DNA of 64,000 bases from Pseudorasbora parva (lineage: Eukaryota > Chordata > Actinopteri > Cypriniformes > Gobionidae). A program made the position numbers and the translations under genes. The notes beneath the pieces were generated by a model that worked only from the letters and a program-made list of their open reading frames with translations, was not told the DNA's origin and ran no database searches. Positions 46,429-57,398 of the stretch are shown piece after piece (positions within the stretch are counted from its first letter, which is position 1; each line of letters starts with the position of its first letter). The stretch covers positions 37,718,889 to 37,782,888 of the forward strand of contig NC_090189.1 in NCBI RefSeq assembly GCF_024679245.1, in the 5' to 3' direction.

Positions 46429-47155
46429 TACCGGTTAAAAGTTTTAGAACGCCAAGATTTTTTCTGTTCTGAAATTAAAAGCTTTTGTAACATTGTATTA
46501 TCATTTAAATGTTTTGGGTTGGTAAGAATTTTTATTTTTTTATTTTTTTGGGAAACACCTGTGCAACACATATGTGCAATAATTGTGCAATTAATTAAAA
46601 TGTCCTCATTATTAAATTTTTCAAGTTGTAGTATTATAACAAAATGGAAGCAATTGGAAAAACAGCCACGTAAAATCACAGAGCGGGGTCAGCGCATGCT
46701 GAGGTGCACAGGGTACAGCAGTCTTCAACTGTATGTAGAGTCAATATCTACAGACCTCCAAACTTTGTGTGGCCTTCAGATTAGCTCAATAACAGTCTGT
46801 AGAGAGCTTCATGAAATGGGATTCCATGGCTGAGAAGCTTATCCAAGCCTTACATCACCAAGTGCAATGCAAAGCGTGGGATACAGTGGAGTAAAGCACG
46901 CCGCCACTGGACTCTAGAGTCGGGCCTTCTCATCCGGCATCAGTGCCTGACCTCACAAATGTGCTTCTAGAAGAATGTTCAAAAATTTCCATAAACACAC
47001 TCCTAAACCTTGTGGAAAGCCTTCCCAGAACAGTTGAAGTCGTTATAGCAGCAAAGGGTGGGCCAACTCCATATTAAACCCTATGGATTAAGAATGGGAT
47101 GACATTAAAGTGCATGTAAAAGCAAGCGTCGCAAAACATTTGGCAATATAGTGTA
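46428..47155 (+). mobile_element. chimeric Tc1-like remnant (two families joined)
   Basis: The left end 'ctaccggttaaaagtttta' and the N-terminal transposase belong to one fish Tc1 family. The right end 'tttggcaatatagtgta' and the C-terminal transposase belong to a different family, also found at 38535. The two TIRs are not inverted copies of each other. The joint is near 46918-46925. It could reflect nested insertion followed by deletion, or recombination. Confidence 0.75.
46640..47078 (+). pseudogene. fused fragments of two Tc1 transposases
   Basis: The N-terminal part reads KITERGQRMLRCTGYSSLQL, SISTDLQTLCGLQISSITVC and RELHEMGFHG, the helix-turn-helix region of a Tc1 transposase. A stop follows, then ITKCNAK-like and ARRHWTLE sequence in another frame. 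The C-terminal part reads VPDLTNVLLEE, ISINTLLNLVESLPRTVE and VVIAAKGGPTPY before a stop at 47076-47078. The whole catalytic core with all three acidic residues is missing, so the fusion cannot be catalytic. Confidence 0.8.
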
Positions 47156-47208
47156 TTTAGTGATTATTGTCACTGTATTGCTGGATTGGAAGTCTTACTC
47201 TTTTACTA

Positions 47209-48805
47209 ATGCCTGGCTCACACTACAGGAGTTTTAAAATCCTATCAGATTGTAAAATCTGGTTGCAGCACACACTTCAGGAGAATCTTTGCAGATTTTC
47301 TTCCCTCAAATCTTAAACATGCTCACACTACAAGATTTGAAAATCGAGGAGCATCACACACTACAAAATATTATTAAAGGTCCACTGAAATCAAAATTAA
47401 AGTTTTTTATCTTTTAGTATGACTGTCTTAGCCTTAAAGTTATGAATAAGCTGGTATGTTCCAAAACTATGACAAAATTTGCATTTAGGAGATATAAGCA
47501 TTCAAAATTTAAAGTCTCCCACTTCCGCTAAAACGAATCTCAGATTTTGGTGACATCATCGCAGACTTCACTTTCTTGTCAAATCTTCTGTCCAATCAAA
47601 ATGCGCTCTAGAATCTAAAGCCCGCCCCCTACGCTGCTGAAGCTGTGGCTGAAATCGGTCAGTTGTTAACACACATTTACTAATTTCTACATGGTGAAAG
47701 GCACATAGCACACATATGTGATAGGAAATGATTCAGTGTAAATATACTTTCATTTGAGGCGAATAAAGTCTGTTTTCATGTTAGTTGCACGCACCGCAGA
47801 AGCGCACACACACCAGCGGCTCAGGTCTAAATTTAGACTCCAGACACGAGAGCGGAGCGCGGATCATATGAGCGAGTCGGCGCAGACAACAAACATATCG
47901 ACCCATTTGAATTCTGCACAGAACGCTGCATTTCAAAGTGATATGGAGGAGATTATGATGATAAACAGTGTTAGAGGAAACTGGCTTTACCAAACAGAGA
48001 AAGGTCCGCCCTTGCGCTCTTGTCAAAATGTATATTAACGAAACGCTATTGGCCATTTCAAAAAAGGGGAGGAGCTGCTAACAGCTGGAGCCTTTTCAGG
48101 GAAAATCATGTCAACACATTGAATAATGCGGCGCGTTTCAAGTGCCAGAGGAAGTGCGTCACGTGATCTACACAGCAGATCTTCATCAGGAAAACAAAAT
48201 GGATAAGCCGACTGTAACATGACAACTGTATAAATAACGATCATTTGTTGTGGAAAAAAAACAAAAGCGTAAGAATAAACCATGTGGATTGGAAAATGGT
48301 CGGGTTTGTCTTGGTTTGTCAGTTCTTCAGCGAGAAATGGAGGTAATTTTATTGACCTTATTTGATCCTGTCGTTCTGGCGCTCGTTGTATGTGTGTTTG
48401 CAATGTATTTTTCCCCTCGAGGCTTGCCGTATAAAGGTGGTGCATGCGCACTTTTTGTACTGGAGTACAAAACTCTTTGTACAACTCAACGTGCGGTCGC
48501 CAATTCGAAATGTCCGTCTCGCCGTAGGCTTGTTTCCCATTGGCTATTGTGACAGTACTGACATTATTACAATCTTGCTCATCCCGATAAATATCAAACA
48601 TGTTTGATATGATCGGGGCGAGCCCGATTTGCGTCAGAACAGATTGGGAGGTGCAAGATTTGATCTGTCAACGCCTCGCATTACCGGATAATCTGCGCCG
48701 AACATCGGAACCGATCGAGTCCTGGAAAAGATTTTTTCTCCGAGTCTCGGAAGGGGAAAATCGGGCATAAATCGGCCTAAAACTCCTGTAGTGTGAGCCA
48801 GGCAT
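47209..48805. mobile_element. TIR element with ATGCCTGGCTCACACTACAG ends
   Basis: The left and right ends are inverted copies over about 28 bp (through 'aggagttttaa/aggagtttta'). The duplication is unresolved: TA is present on both sides of ATGCC/GGCAT, while shifting by one gives TAA versus TTA. The ends resemble those of the Harbinger-like MITE at 42930 ('gcctagttcacactgc'). The interior (about 47376-48100) looks like a further nested repeat. ORFs of up to 188 codons on the minus strand show no transposase motif. Confidence 0.7.
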
Positions 48806-49086
48806 TACAGGTCGTGGGAGAAGAACACTGGAGGAACTTTAGACAGGAGATGATAACCAGAGTATGCAAATACGAGGGAACACACTCGGGTAGGTAACTT
48901 TGGGTAAGTAACCCATGCTTTGGATAAGGCAGGAGGGATTATGGGAAATGTAGTGCAAAGGTGACAGGTGACGGTGAAGTGACTGGGGATTGTGACACCA
49001 TGGATACTTCCATTTATGCACGTGCAATTATATAAAAACATTGTAAATAGTTGAATGAGATGAAACACAGACCATATGATGGAGTG

Positions 49087-49088
<2 letters not shown>

Positions 49089-49152
<64 letters not shown>
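49089..49152. repeat. (CA)n microsatellite
   Basis: About 64 bp of pure CA repeat. Confidence 0.97.
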
Positions 49153-49154
<2 letters not shown>

Positions 49155-49857
49155 TAAATGTTAATGTTGTTAAATGTTAAGCTTTCAAGCATGTCAAAAA
49201 CCCTGAATACCCTGTCATCCATATATAATTTTCATGTCACATAAAGGTTGTTGTTTTGTTTTTCTCAACAATTTTATAATGTATACACAGTCTGCTTTAC
49301 AAAAAAACAACAAAAAAAAAACAACAAAAACAATCAGTATCAATAAGCTCCAGACTATTTTGTAAATCTTCACGCAATCTATTGTCACATTGGATTTCTT
49401 ACTTTTTTTTACACCCATTTAACAAATCTTCATAGAAAGTATCAAATCCTACATCTCCGGCAACAGGGGAATTCTCCTTTCAGTTGTCCAACATGCCTCC
49501 GTCGTGCCAGGGGAGTCCAATAATTGCCTCAGAATCCCTGTATTAGTCTCCATGTCCATGAAAATGAGGCACATGAATCATTGGTCTTTAACAAAGGACC
49601 TTAGAGGAGGAGGACACATTTATTCAAAACTTTAATGAGGACAGGGATTTATCTGGTGTAGAAAGAAAATGGGTGGCCCTCATAAATGTAGATTTATATA
49701 TCAGTGGAAGGAAACGTCTGCTGCTTACCTTTAGAAGAATAGGTCACCGTAAAATTAAAATTGTCTTTATTTACCCTCATTTCCAAAACTGTATGACATT
49801 CTATTAAAAAGTCAAGATCTTTATTTGTCAAATACATACACACGGTCCACACATGAG
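49153..49857. other. AT-rich non-coding DNA, no gene seen
   Basis: Contains A-rich tracts near 49300. No ORF or terminal-repeat structure is supported. Confidence 0.4.
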
Positions 49858-50972
49858 AACATAATAAAACATAATTGTGTGGCAAAAAAACATGAAAATA
49901 ATCAAATAATTCATTCTTATAGTGAGGTGGACGAGTGAGAGACGTGGGAGGAGCAAGTGAGACCTGTGCGTGATTGAGAATGAGCATCCTTATATGTCTC
50001 CAAGATCCCTCATGAAAGGAATCGACATTAGTGATGCAAAGTCTGATTCATTTCCGCGAACCGGTTCTTCTCGGACAGTTCGGCTCAATGACCCGGTTCA
50101 AAAAGCCGATTCATAGGTTCCTGACCTCATCCAATGATGTCCCTATGCATGTCTTTTATGCTTTTTAATAGATCTCTCTGTCATGTTATATAAAGAGAAC
50201 ATTCAAATTAAGGAATAATCTGTATAAATGCATATTGAAACAATCAAGTAGTTATTTGCGTGAGTGCATTTTCTGATTACTGCCTTTCATTCACTTAATG
50301 GTGTTTGTGTTGTGTTCAGTTAATTAATTTATCCTTCACGTCGGATTCAAATAAAAATTGCGCAACTACAGTGCACATTACAGGCACTGATCAACAAACG
50401 CGGATGTTACATGTCTAAAGTAGCTATCAAGAAAGAATAAACCAGTCTTATAAACTTAGACATTTTGCTTTACCATAATCTGCATGCATAATAAATTAAA
50501 GTAAAATGTATGGTTTTTGCATGTTTTAATAAAATGTTATTTAAAAACAGTAGTCATCATAATAAGCATATTTCCAGTAGTCTACGTGCCTCAGACTTGC
50601 GTTGTCAACTCAATCAGCCTCATCTCTGTAATCCTCTGCAAACTTCGACAGATTTTTGAACTGCTTTTTCAGTCGGACGTGCTACTTCAGCTTTTGCGTC
50701 TTGTGTCATCGACATGGAACTAAAGTCCGATTCAGTTCGATTGTGAACCGGCTCTACCGGTTACTTGCTGAGAACCATGCTCAAAAGAACGATTCGTTCA
50801 AGAACCTAACATCACTACTCGAGACCGGTGTGCCTCGCAGGTGACGCTTATTCTCAATCACGCACCAGACTCTCTTGCTCCTGCCACGTCTCTCACTCGT
50901 CCACCTCACCACAAGGATAAATTCCTTGATTATTTTCATATTTTTTACCACACAATTATGTTTTATTATGTT
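49858..50972. mobile_element. fold-back element with ~130-bp arms, another MITE inside
   Basis: The arms 49858-49987 and 50844-50972 are inverted copies with scattered mismatches. They share 'ataataaaacataattgtgt', 'ggtggacgagtgagagacgt' and 'gcgtgattgagaat'. Between them, 50034-50817 begins TAGTGATG and ends CATCACTA, encloses 'gaaccggttc' and 'gaacgattcgttc' motifs, and looks like a separate hAT-like MITE whose 8-bp flanks agree at five of eight positions. No ORF is present. Confidence 0.82.
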
Positions 50973-51617
50973 ACAGAAAACACATACTTGCTTTTAAATA
51001 AGTAAAGGTCACTTAACTTCACTTTCTCCGCTCTTTCTGCTCTCCCACTCAAACGCACACACATACAGAACTCACACTCTCACAAAAACATATTGTTAGC
51101 ATGGCTTTGATGATTTTATCTCTCTCTCTCTCTAATACAAGCCTGCAGCACCCCTCTCAGAAACTGAAGCATCCTGCTTTGATCGCCCCCAGGTGACCGG
51201 TCCCAGTATAGCTGCCCCTCCATGTTTTCTAATGGATGCGAGACAAACTAAACAATCAAATTACACTTTAAATATTTTCCCCCAAAGTAAGTTTGTCATT
51301 GTAGGCAGCTATCACAGTGATTTCATTTCAAGTATTCGTTTTTTAAATAAGTTTAGTTTTAGTTATTTATTTGATGCTATAAAAACGGGGTGGGCGACGT
51401 CATGATTGACAGCTGAGATCGACGTTTTCTCTGAGTGAAGTTGTCACTGAGGCACTAACAGACTTTTTTTCTGGATTTTTGGGAACAGATTGGAGCTTTA
51501 ATTTCTACATTTCCATAACTGGAACATTTCACACACATATAATGAATTGTTCTGCATCTGTGAGAGTGTGGGAGGGCTTTTGATATCGCGGCTGTACTTC
51601 CTGCTGTCTTCTACGTA
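50973..51617. other. non-coding DNA, possible MITE fragment
   Basis: A TC-rich simple tract occurs near 51117. 51360-51495 ends in 'gattggagctttaa', reminiscent of a TTAA-MITE end. No gene. Confidence 0.35.
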
Positions 51618-51717
51618 GACTCCAGTCCAGAAAACAACACTGCGCAGACTCCAGTCCAGAAAACAACACTGCGCAGACTCCAGTCCAGAAAACACCACTG
51701 CGCAGACTCCAGTCCAA
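51618..51717. repeat. 29-bp tandem repeat, ~3.5 copies
   Basis: The unit 'gactccagtccagaaaacaa' plus 'cactgcgca' starts at 51618, 51647, 51676 and 51705 (partial), with a single substitution in the third copy. It is short and recent-looking. Confidence 0.93.
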
Positions 51718-51828
51718 AGATGTCAGCGCTGTGCGTCCAAAGTAGCGTTGTCCATATTTTACGGTCTATGCTCTAATAACTCACTGCATTAGTCTACTCT
51801 CTGTTACTAGCTCTGAAATTATATAGAA

Positions 51829-52251
51829 TTAGCAATGGAGGCTTGGGTTTAGATGTGTAAAAAAATGTGTCCTGTACATTGGCGTTTTAAAGACTACCCT
51901 CCACCTAGAGTTCAGAATGCGATTGACCGAATAAGTGGGTTCCCAATCTACGAGTCGCGGCGGGGGAGGAACCGGGACTGGCTGATTAATATGAGAATGA
52001 AACACGGGTTTTACTTTGGATACGTGGAAGACGGGATGAATCCTCCCGTGCGCAGGAGGGAGTTTGAGGCGGACTGCCACCGGACTAATGATTTTGGTGA
52101 CAGTAAACGGACCAATACATTTGGGAGCAAGTTTATTAGAAACGGAGTGGAGAGGAATGTTCTTGGTAGAAAGCCACACTTTTTGACCAACGACGTATAC
52201 GGGAGGCATTGACCGGTGGCGATCGGCCTTGGCCTTGGTGCGCTCGCTCAC
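51829..52251 (-). pseudogene. Gypsy integrase C-terminus with start of chromodomain
   Basis: After the catalytic core come KADRHRSMPPVYVVGQKVWL, LAPKCIGPFTVTKI (the GPF/GPY-type module) and HPVFHVSKVKPVF. Next comes EPTYSVNRILNSR, the first strand of a chromodomain of the kind that targets chromoviruses to chromatin (established). The sequence then becomes unrelated to the family, so the chromodomain's aromatic cage and C-terminal helix are missing. A separate 82-codon frame (52252-52500) carries the preceding EYAHNTLPVSSTGLSPFECS segment. Confidence 0.85.
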
Positions 52252-53214
52252 CTAGAGTAGAGTCTCACGGGCTCTAGTCCAAGTGCGGTGACACCTCTGG
52301 ACAAAGGCGTGAGCGGAGGGGACCGCGACCTCAGGTTCCAGACTAGGAAAAATTGGTGGCTGGTAACCTACACTACACTCAAACGGAGACAGGCCCGTGG
52401 ATGACACTGGTAACGTATTGTGGGCGTACTCCACCATAGACAGTTGCTGGCTCCACGAGGAAGGATTCTTAGAGACCAGACATCGCAACGCTCTCTCCAA
52501 ATCTTGGTTGGCTCTTTAAGATTGGCCATTGCTCTGGGGGTGAAACCCTGAGGACAGACGGACAGTCGCTCCCAGTAACTTACAAAATTCTTGCCAAAAT
52601 TTGGACACAAATTGGGGTCCTCTGTCAGAAACCACGTCCGTCGGGAGGCCATGTAAGCGAAAGATGTGATTAACGACTATCAACGCTGTCTCCTTGGCTG
52701 AAGGTAATTTGGGCAAGGGAATGAAATGAGCTGCCTTCGAGAACCGGTCCACCACGGTTAAAACCACTGTGTAACCTTGAGAGAGCGGAAGAGCGGTGAT
52801 AAAATCTAGCGCTATATGGGACCATGGTCTCGAAGGGACATACAGCGATTGAAGTAACCCATCAGGGGGTTGATTGGAAGTCTTACCAGTGGCACAAACT
52901 GAACAAGCCAAAACAAAACTGTGAACGTCTCGAGCCATATGTGGCCACCAGAATCGTTGCTTGACCAAAAATCTAGTGCGACTGACTCCTGGATGACAAG
53001 CCACATTAAAACAATGCCCCCACTGAATAACGTTGGACCGCAATTTCTCCGGCACAAATAACCGATTCGGTGGGCAACCGGGCGGAGGCGTTACCCCTTC
53101 TAAGGCCTTCTTGGCCTTCAATTCGACCTCCCATTTGAGTGTGGAGACAACTAGGGTCTCAGGTAAAATGCATTCGGGAGTAGACGGGCGTTCGGAACGG
53201 TCAAAAATGCGCAA
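52252..53214 (-). pseudogene. Gypsy integrase, stop codon at the catalytic Glu
   Basis: An H2C2 zinc-binding domain (GHCFNVACH and ACSVC) is followed by the DDE core with Asp in HIALDFIT and Asp in VVSDRGPQF. Exactly 35 residues after the second Asp, where the catalytic Glu belongs in a DD35E integrase, stands TAA (plus-strand bases 52516-52518). It is directly preceded by FHPQSNGQS and followed in the same frame by RANQDLERALRCLVSKNPSS. The same frame is otherwise open for about 230 codons upstream. The enzyme would insert retrotransposon cDNA; here it is truncated and lacks one catalytic residue. Confidence 0.9.
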
Positions 53215-53215
53215 T

Positions 53216-54173
53216 AAAGAATCGGTTTTGATGTTCTTGGAACCCGGGCGGTACGATAAAGTAAAATCAAAACGACCGAAAAAAAAAAGTGCCCACAGAG
53301 CCTGCCTCAGAGTTCAATCTTTTAGCAGTTCTAATGTATTCCAAGTTCTTGTGATCAGTCAAGACGATAAAAGGCACCCCCGAGCCTTCTAAACAGTGGC
53401 GCCATTCCTCCAATGCTAACTTAATTGCCAACAACTCTCTGTTACCAATGTCATAATTACGTTCGGCAGGGGATAAATGATGGGGAAAAAAACATGCAAG
53501 GGTGCATCTTGTCATCTGTGGGAGAACGTTGGGTTAACACCGCACCTACCCCCACCTCTGACGCATCGACCTTCACCACGAACTGACGTGATGGATCAGG
53601 GGCGATTAAGATGGGGGCTGAAACAAAGCAACCCTTCAGTTTGGCAAGCCTCGGCTGTGTCTGACCACCTGAACGTAGAGGCACGGCTAGCTGGCTGAAG
53701 TTGCGAATAAAACGCCGGTAGAAATTGGCGAATCCCAGAAACCTCTGTAGGGCGTTACGGGAATCTGGACTTGGCCAATCTACCACAGCCTTAACCTTCT
53801 CGGGATCCATACGCATTCCCTCAGTCGAAACAATGTACCCCAGGAAAGGAACAGACTGTGCATGAAAAGCGCATTTCTCTGTCTTGACAAAAAGCCCATT
53901 CACTAGTAACCTCTGAAGCACTCGTCTCACGTGCTGCACGTGTTCCAGGAGAGAAGGGGAAAAAATCAATATGTCATCTAGGTAGACATATATGAACTGA
54001 TCAACCATATCTCGCAGCACGTCATTGACGAGTGCCTTGAAGACCGCTGGGGAGTTGGACAGGCCGAAAGTCATGACCAAATATTCAAAGTGCCCCCTGG
54101 GGGTGTTAAAAGCGGTCTTCCATTCATCCCCCTCCCTAATGCGGACCAAATGATAAGCGTTACGTAAATCCAA
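53216..54173 (-). pseudogene. Gypsy reverse transcriptase palm/connection and RNase H
   Basis: The RT palm begins [20 protein letters not shown], with the catalytic box [10 protein letters not shown] (YLDD at plus bases 53973-53984), then [17 protein letters not shown] and [19 protein letters not shown]. About 20 residues expected after FSQLAVPL are replaced by a shorter RSGGQTQ segment, an apparent deletion. RNase H starts at [15 protein letters not shown] frame change near 53500 separates it from [20 protein letters not shown] and [10 protein letters not shown], and a further one from the SYRPGSKN end near 53240. Decayed and non-functional. Confidence 0.9.
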
Positions 54174-55029
54174 TTTTATGAAAAATCAACGTTCCCTGCA
54201 ACCTTTCGAAAGCTGAAGACATCAACCGCAAAGGATATGTATTCTTTACTGCAATGTTGTTCAGCCCCCGGTAATCAATACAAGGTCGCAGAGATCCGTC
54301 CTTCTTCCCCACAAAAAAAAACCCCGCCCCCGCTGGAGAAGAGAAATGGCGGATGAACCCTGTTGCCAGTGAATCAGAAATATATTTCTCCATAGCCTTC
54401 CTTTCTGGAGCAGAAAGTGAATATAACTTGCCTTTAGGCGGAGATTTACCTGGCAGTAAATCTATGGCACAGTCATAGGGACCATGCAGAGGGAGAGAAG
54501 CAGCCCGAGACTTACTGAACACCTCCTTCAGGTTGCGGTACTCCGCAGGCACGTTAGACAAATCCACTGCTTCCTCCTGAAAAACAGAGACAGAAACAGA
54601 TGGACATGCAGACACAAGACAGGACGCATGACATCTATTGCTCCAAGCCAAGATTTCTTTCTGATGCCAGTCCACTCTAGGCTTGTGATGGGTGAGCCAG
54701 GGGTGACCAAAAACGATGGGTGCGAGGGGAGAGTCCAGAATATAAAAGGAGATTATTTCAGAGTGGTTGCCTGACGTGATGAGGGTTATCTCTTCAGTGG
54801 TGAACAAAATAGTGGGAAATTGTTGACCGTTAAGGGCGTGTACAGCAATCTTTTTAGTGAGGGGTCTGACGGGAATCTGAAGCTTGTGTGTAAATGTCTG
54901 ATTCATGAAGTTACCTTCAGCCCCGGAGTCCAGAAGTGAGTCCCCGCCACTGAATCGTGGACCCTCAGCTCCTCCAGGGAAGCGGCTGGGCAGGGTCCGT
55001 CGCTCGACTCTGGACAGTCGAGCATCCAC
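54160..55029 (-). pseudogene. Gypsy protease and N-terminal reverse transcriptase
   Basis: The aspartic protease site LLDSGAEGNFMN is near 54930. HPWLTHHKPRVDWHQKEI follows, then the RT fingers: YDCAIDLLPGKSPPKGKLYS, LATGFIRHFSSPAGAGFFFV and GKKDGSLRPCIDYRGLN. The frame ends within LIFHKIGFT at 54160, where a one-base shift moves the coding sequence to the overlapping frame that starts at 54173. Between DARLSRVERRTLPSR and the protease, the CCHC zinc knuckle expected in this family is absent. Confidence 0.88.
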
Positions 55030-55030
55030 T

Positions 55031-55735
55031 CTAAAAAGCCAGCTCGATCAGTCCATTAAGATATGTCGGAAGGTCCAAGGCGTAAATCTCCCTCTGGACA
55101 CGGTCAGCCAACCCATGCAGGAAAACATCCCACTGCGCCTCCCTGTTCCATTGACACACTGCCGCTAGGGTACGGAACTCAATGGAAAATTCAGAAACGG
55201 ATCTCTCTCCCTGACGAAGATCCACAAGTATTCTGGCCGCCTCTCTCCCGGCGACGGCACAATCAAATACCCGTTTCATCTCCGCGGAGAGTGTCTGGAA
55301 CGAGGAGCAGCATGGATCCTGGTTCTCCCACACTGCCGTTCCCCATAGCGCTGCTTTCCCAGTCAACAGCGTCAGGATGAATGCGACCTTGGCACGTTCA
55401 CTGTTGAAGGTCCTGGGCTGAAGAGAAAAGTGCATGGAACACTGTGTTAGAAATGCTCTCCAGTAACTGGGTTCACCTAAATATGCCTCAGGAACTGGTA
55501 GACATGGCTCTGACTGGGAAGGGCTCTCTGGTGGTGTGGGGGGAACGGCCGGAGTGGGCGGCGCAGTGGGAGCTCGCAGAAGTTGAAATTGTTGGGTGAG
55601 CTCGGACACCTGCGCCACCAGGGCCTGGACTGCGCGACCCGTGTCATTAAGATTCTTCTCCTGTGAATCCATGCGACGAATACCGCTGTTAACAAAGTCC
55701 TCCAGCCCTGACGATGGGTTACTCGCTGCTTCCAT
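55031..55735 (-). pseudogene. Gypsy gag-like polyprotein, truncated
   Basis: The likely start is ATG at 55733-55735 (MEAASNPSSGLEDFVNSGIR). A Pro-rich segment follows, then the conserved retrotransposon gag fold: LQPRTFNSERAKVAFILTLL, TGKAALWGTAVW and RSVSEFSIEFRTLAAVCQWN, ending YALDLPTYLNGLIELAF. The frame ends at 55031, and the downstream portion continues in another frame at 55029. Gag forms the particle that carries the RNA. Without a zinc knuckle, RNA packaging is doubtful. Confidence 0.85.
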
Positions 55736-55753
55736 AGCTGGGTCAGATCGTTC

Positions 55754-56219
55754 TGTCACGACAGAATACAGGAACCAAATGCAAGTAAACTCTTTTATTC
55801 TTTCACAGAAAATAGAATGAACAGACACAGATGACGTTGGGTGGCGCAGGGACTGAGATGGTCAACACAGAACAGATGAGAATGGTGAGTCGTTGTGATC
55901 AGGTGCAGGTGCAGGTGCAGTCAGAATCCAGATAGAACGTAATCCACAGGAACACTGAGCAGGAACAAGAAGCACGAGACTGGAACGCTGAAACAGGACC
56001 GAGGAGACACACAGCACAGAAGACATCAACAACGATCTGACAATGGAGATGAGAAACGAATGAGTATATGTAGGGGAGAGTGATAAGCTGTAGCTGGTGC
56101 AGTGATAATGATCAGCTGAGTCGCAGATAAAACAATGAGTCTCAGCCACGCCCACTCACACACACATAACAACACAGACACAAGACAAGCAGGAAACAAT
56201 GCATTCATAAACCTTGACA
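55754..56219 (-). repeat. 5' LTR of the Gypsy element
   Basis: On the minus strand it begins TGTCAAGGTTTATGAATG at 56219 and ends TGTCGTGACA at 55754, about 466 bp with TG...CA termini. An AATAAA ('gaataaaagagtttact') occurs close to the 3' end, as in R/U5. The gag ATG follows 18 bases beyond the LTR, leaving little room for a leader. No second LTR copy was found downstream. Confidence 0.8.
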
Positions 56220-57335
56220 TTTTCATTTAGACCACTTAGCAGACACCTTATCCAGAAAACCCTCCCAGATCTTTTTTTTCTATAGCTTTCTACTCCTAAA
56301 AACACTCCAATAATTTGTATACCTTCTCTTCCCCAATGCAATCCTCCAGGTAGTGGAGGTGGCCCACCATTTTCCCACTGACCCACAATAAAACCGGTTA
56401 AAAAAATAATCCCCAGTTGACTTTAGCCGAAGACACTTTCTCATAAACGTCCAAACTCTTGCATAATATTTGAAAATCTTCTTGCCCCATGACAAAAACA
56501 GTTACATTTTTAAAGATACCTTAAGGTCACCTGAAACCATAACGCCCCTTAATTAATTTCTTAATTTGCATAAAAGGGGCTTAATTGCTAGGCTATAAAG
56601 TTGCCCTAAGAGAGGACACCCCTGTCGAATACCTCTTTTTTTACAGGCAATGGATAAGTCAAACCAATCCCCATTTTGAGCATTATTGAAGCCCTTTGTA
56701 CAACAAATGTATCCATGAAATAAAAACATTCCCGAACCCAAATGATTCCAAAAATTGACCCACCTGATCAAAAGCAATCTCCTGATCAATAGATACAAAT
56801 CCCGCATTGCAATTTTCATTAATAGACACATAAATAACATCTCTTATTAAAAACAAATTGTCCATGATTGTGCAACCTGGAATACAATATGTTTGATCTC
56901 CTTTGACCACAATATGTAAATATTATGTTTACCTACTGGCTAAAACTAATTTTCAGCCAATATTTTATAGTCCGAGCACATCAAAGACACAGGATGCCAA
57001 TTTTTTCATTAACCTAGATCTCCCTTTTTTGTATAAGAGAGATCACAGCCCTCTGACAGCTAGTTGGTAACTTGCCTTTTTCAAAACATGTACATCATAC
57101 TTTATAAAAATCTTCACCTAAAACAGTCCAGAAAGTCTTGTCAAATTCAGCAGGTAACCCATCTATTCCTGGTGCACGCCCCGTGAAAAGTTGCTGAACT
57201 GCATCCGAAAGTTACTTAAAGTTGACCATAGCATCAATATTTTTATTCACAAAATTAGACTTGCTAAAAGGGTACTGGCAAGTACCCTTAACATCTCGTG
57301 CTTCCGAAATCTTAGCCTTCGTAACCCCTGATAAT
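56220..57335 (-). pseudogene. Tx1/L1-type LINE reverse transcriptase fragment
   Basis: Minus-strand motifs in changing frames are FTGRAPGIDGLPAEFDKTFW, KGKLPTSCQRAVISLIQKKG, DQTYCIPGCTIMDNLFLIRD, VSIDQEIAFDQV, RRGIRQGCPLLGQLYSLAI and GDPPALP/GGLHWGREG-like sequence. These are the fingers and palm of an L1/Tx1-clade RT (family from memory). The active-site box is not clearly preserved. The LINE sequence runs straight into the 5' LTR of the Gypsy element (56219/56220), which inserted into it. Confidence 0.82.
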
Positions 57336-57398
57336 TTCCTGCAATACTCTGTCATGGCTTTTGGCATGTGAAATGCACCTTTTACTTTTCAAAGACTC

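Larger units (their letters stand above)
51829..56219 (-). mobile_element. Ty3/Gypsy chromovirus-type retrotransposon, 3' truncated
   Basis: On the minus strand the order is 5' LTR (56219-55754), gag, protease, reverse transcriptase, RNase H, integrase and the start of a chromodomain, the Ty3/Gypsy order. The similarity ends around 51900 inside the chromodomain, so the 3' LTR is missing. Its 5' LTR abuts LINE coding sequence at 56220, so it inserted into that LINE. Frameshifts, deletions and stops inactivate every enzyme. Confidence 0.92.

Noticed and set aside
46273..46640. Tyr/Ile repeat N-terminus fused to a transposase fragment
   Set aside because: The N-terminal part is the translated TA microsatellite and the Tc1 terminal repeat. 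Only the part after about 46640 is transposase-derived.
48035..48601. 188-codon minus-strand ORF
   Set aside because: It lies within a TIR element and shows no transposase or other domain motif. Open length alone is not convincing.
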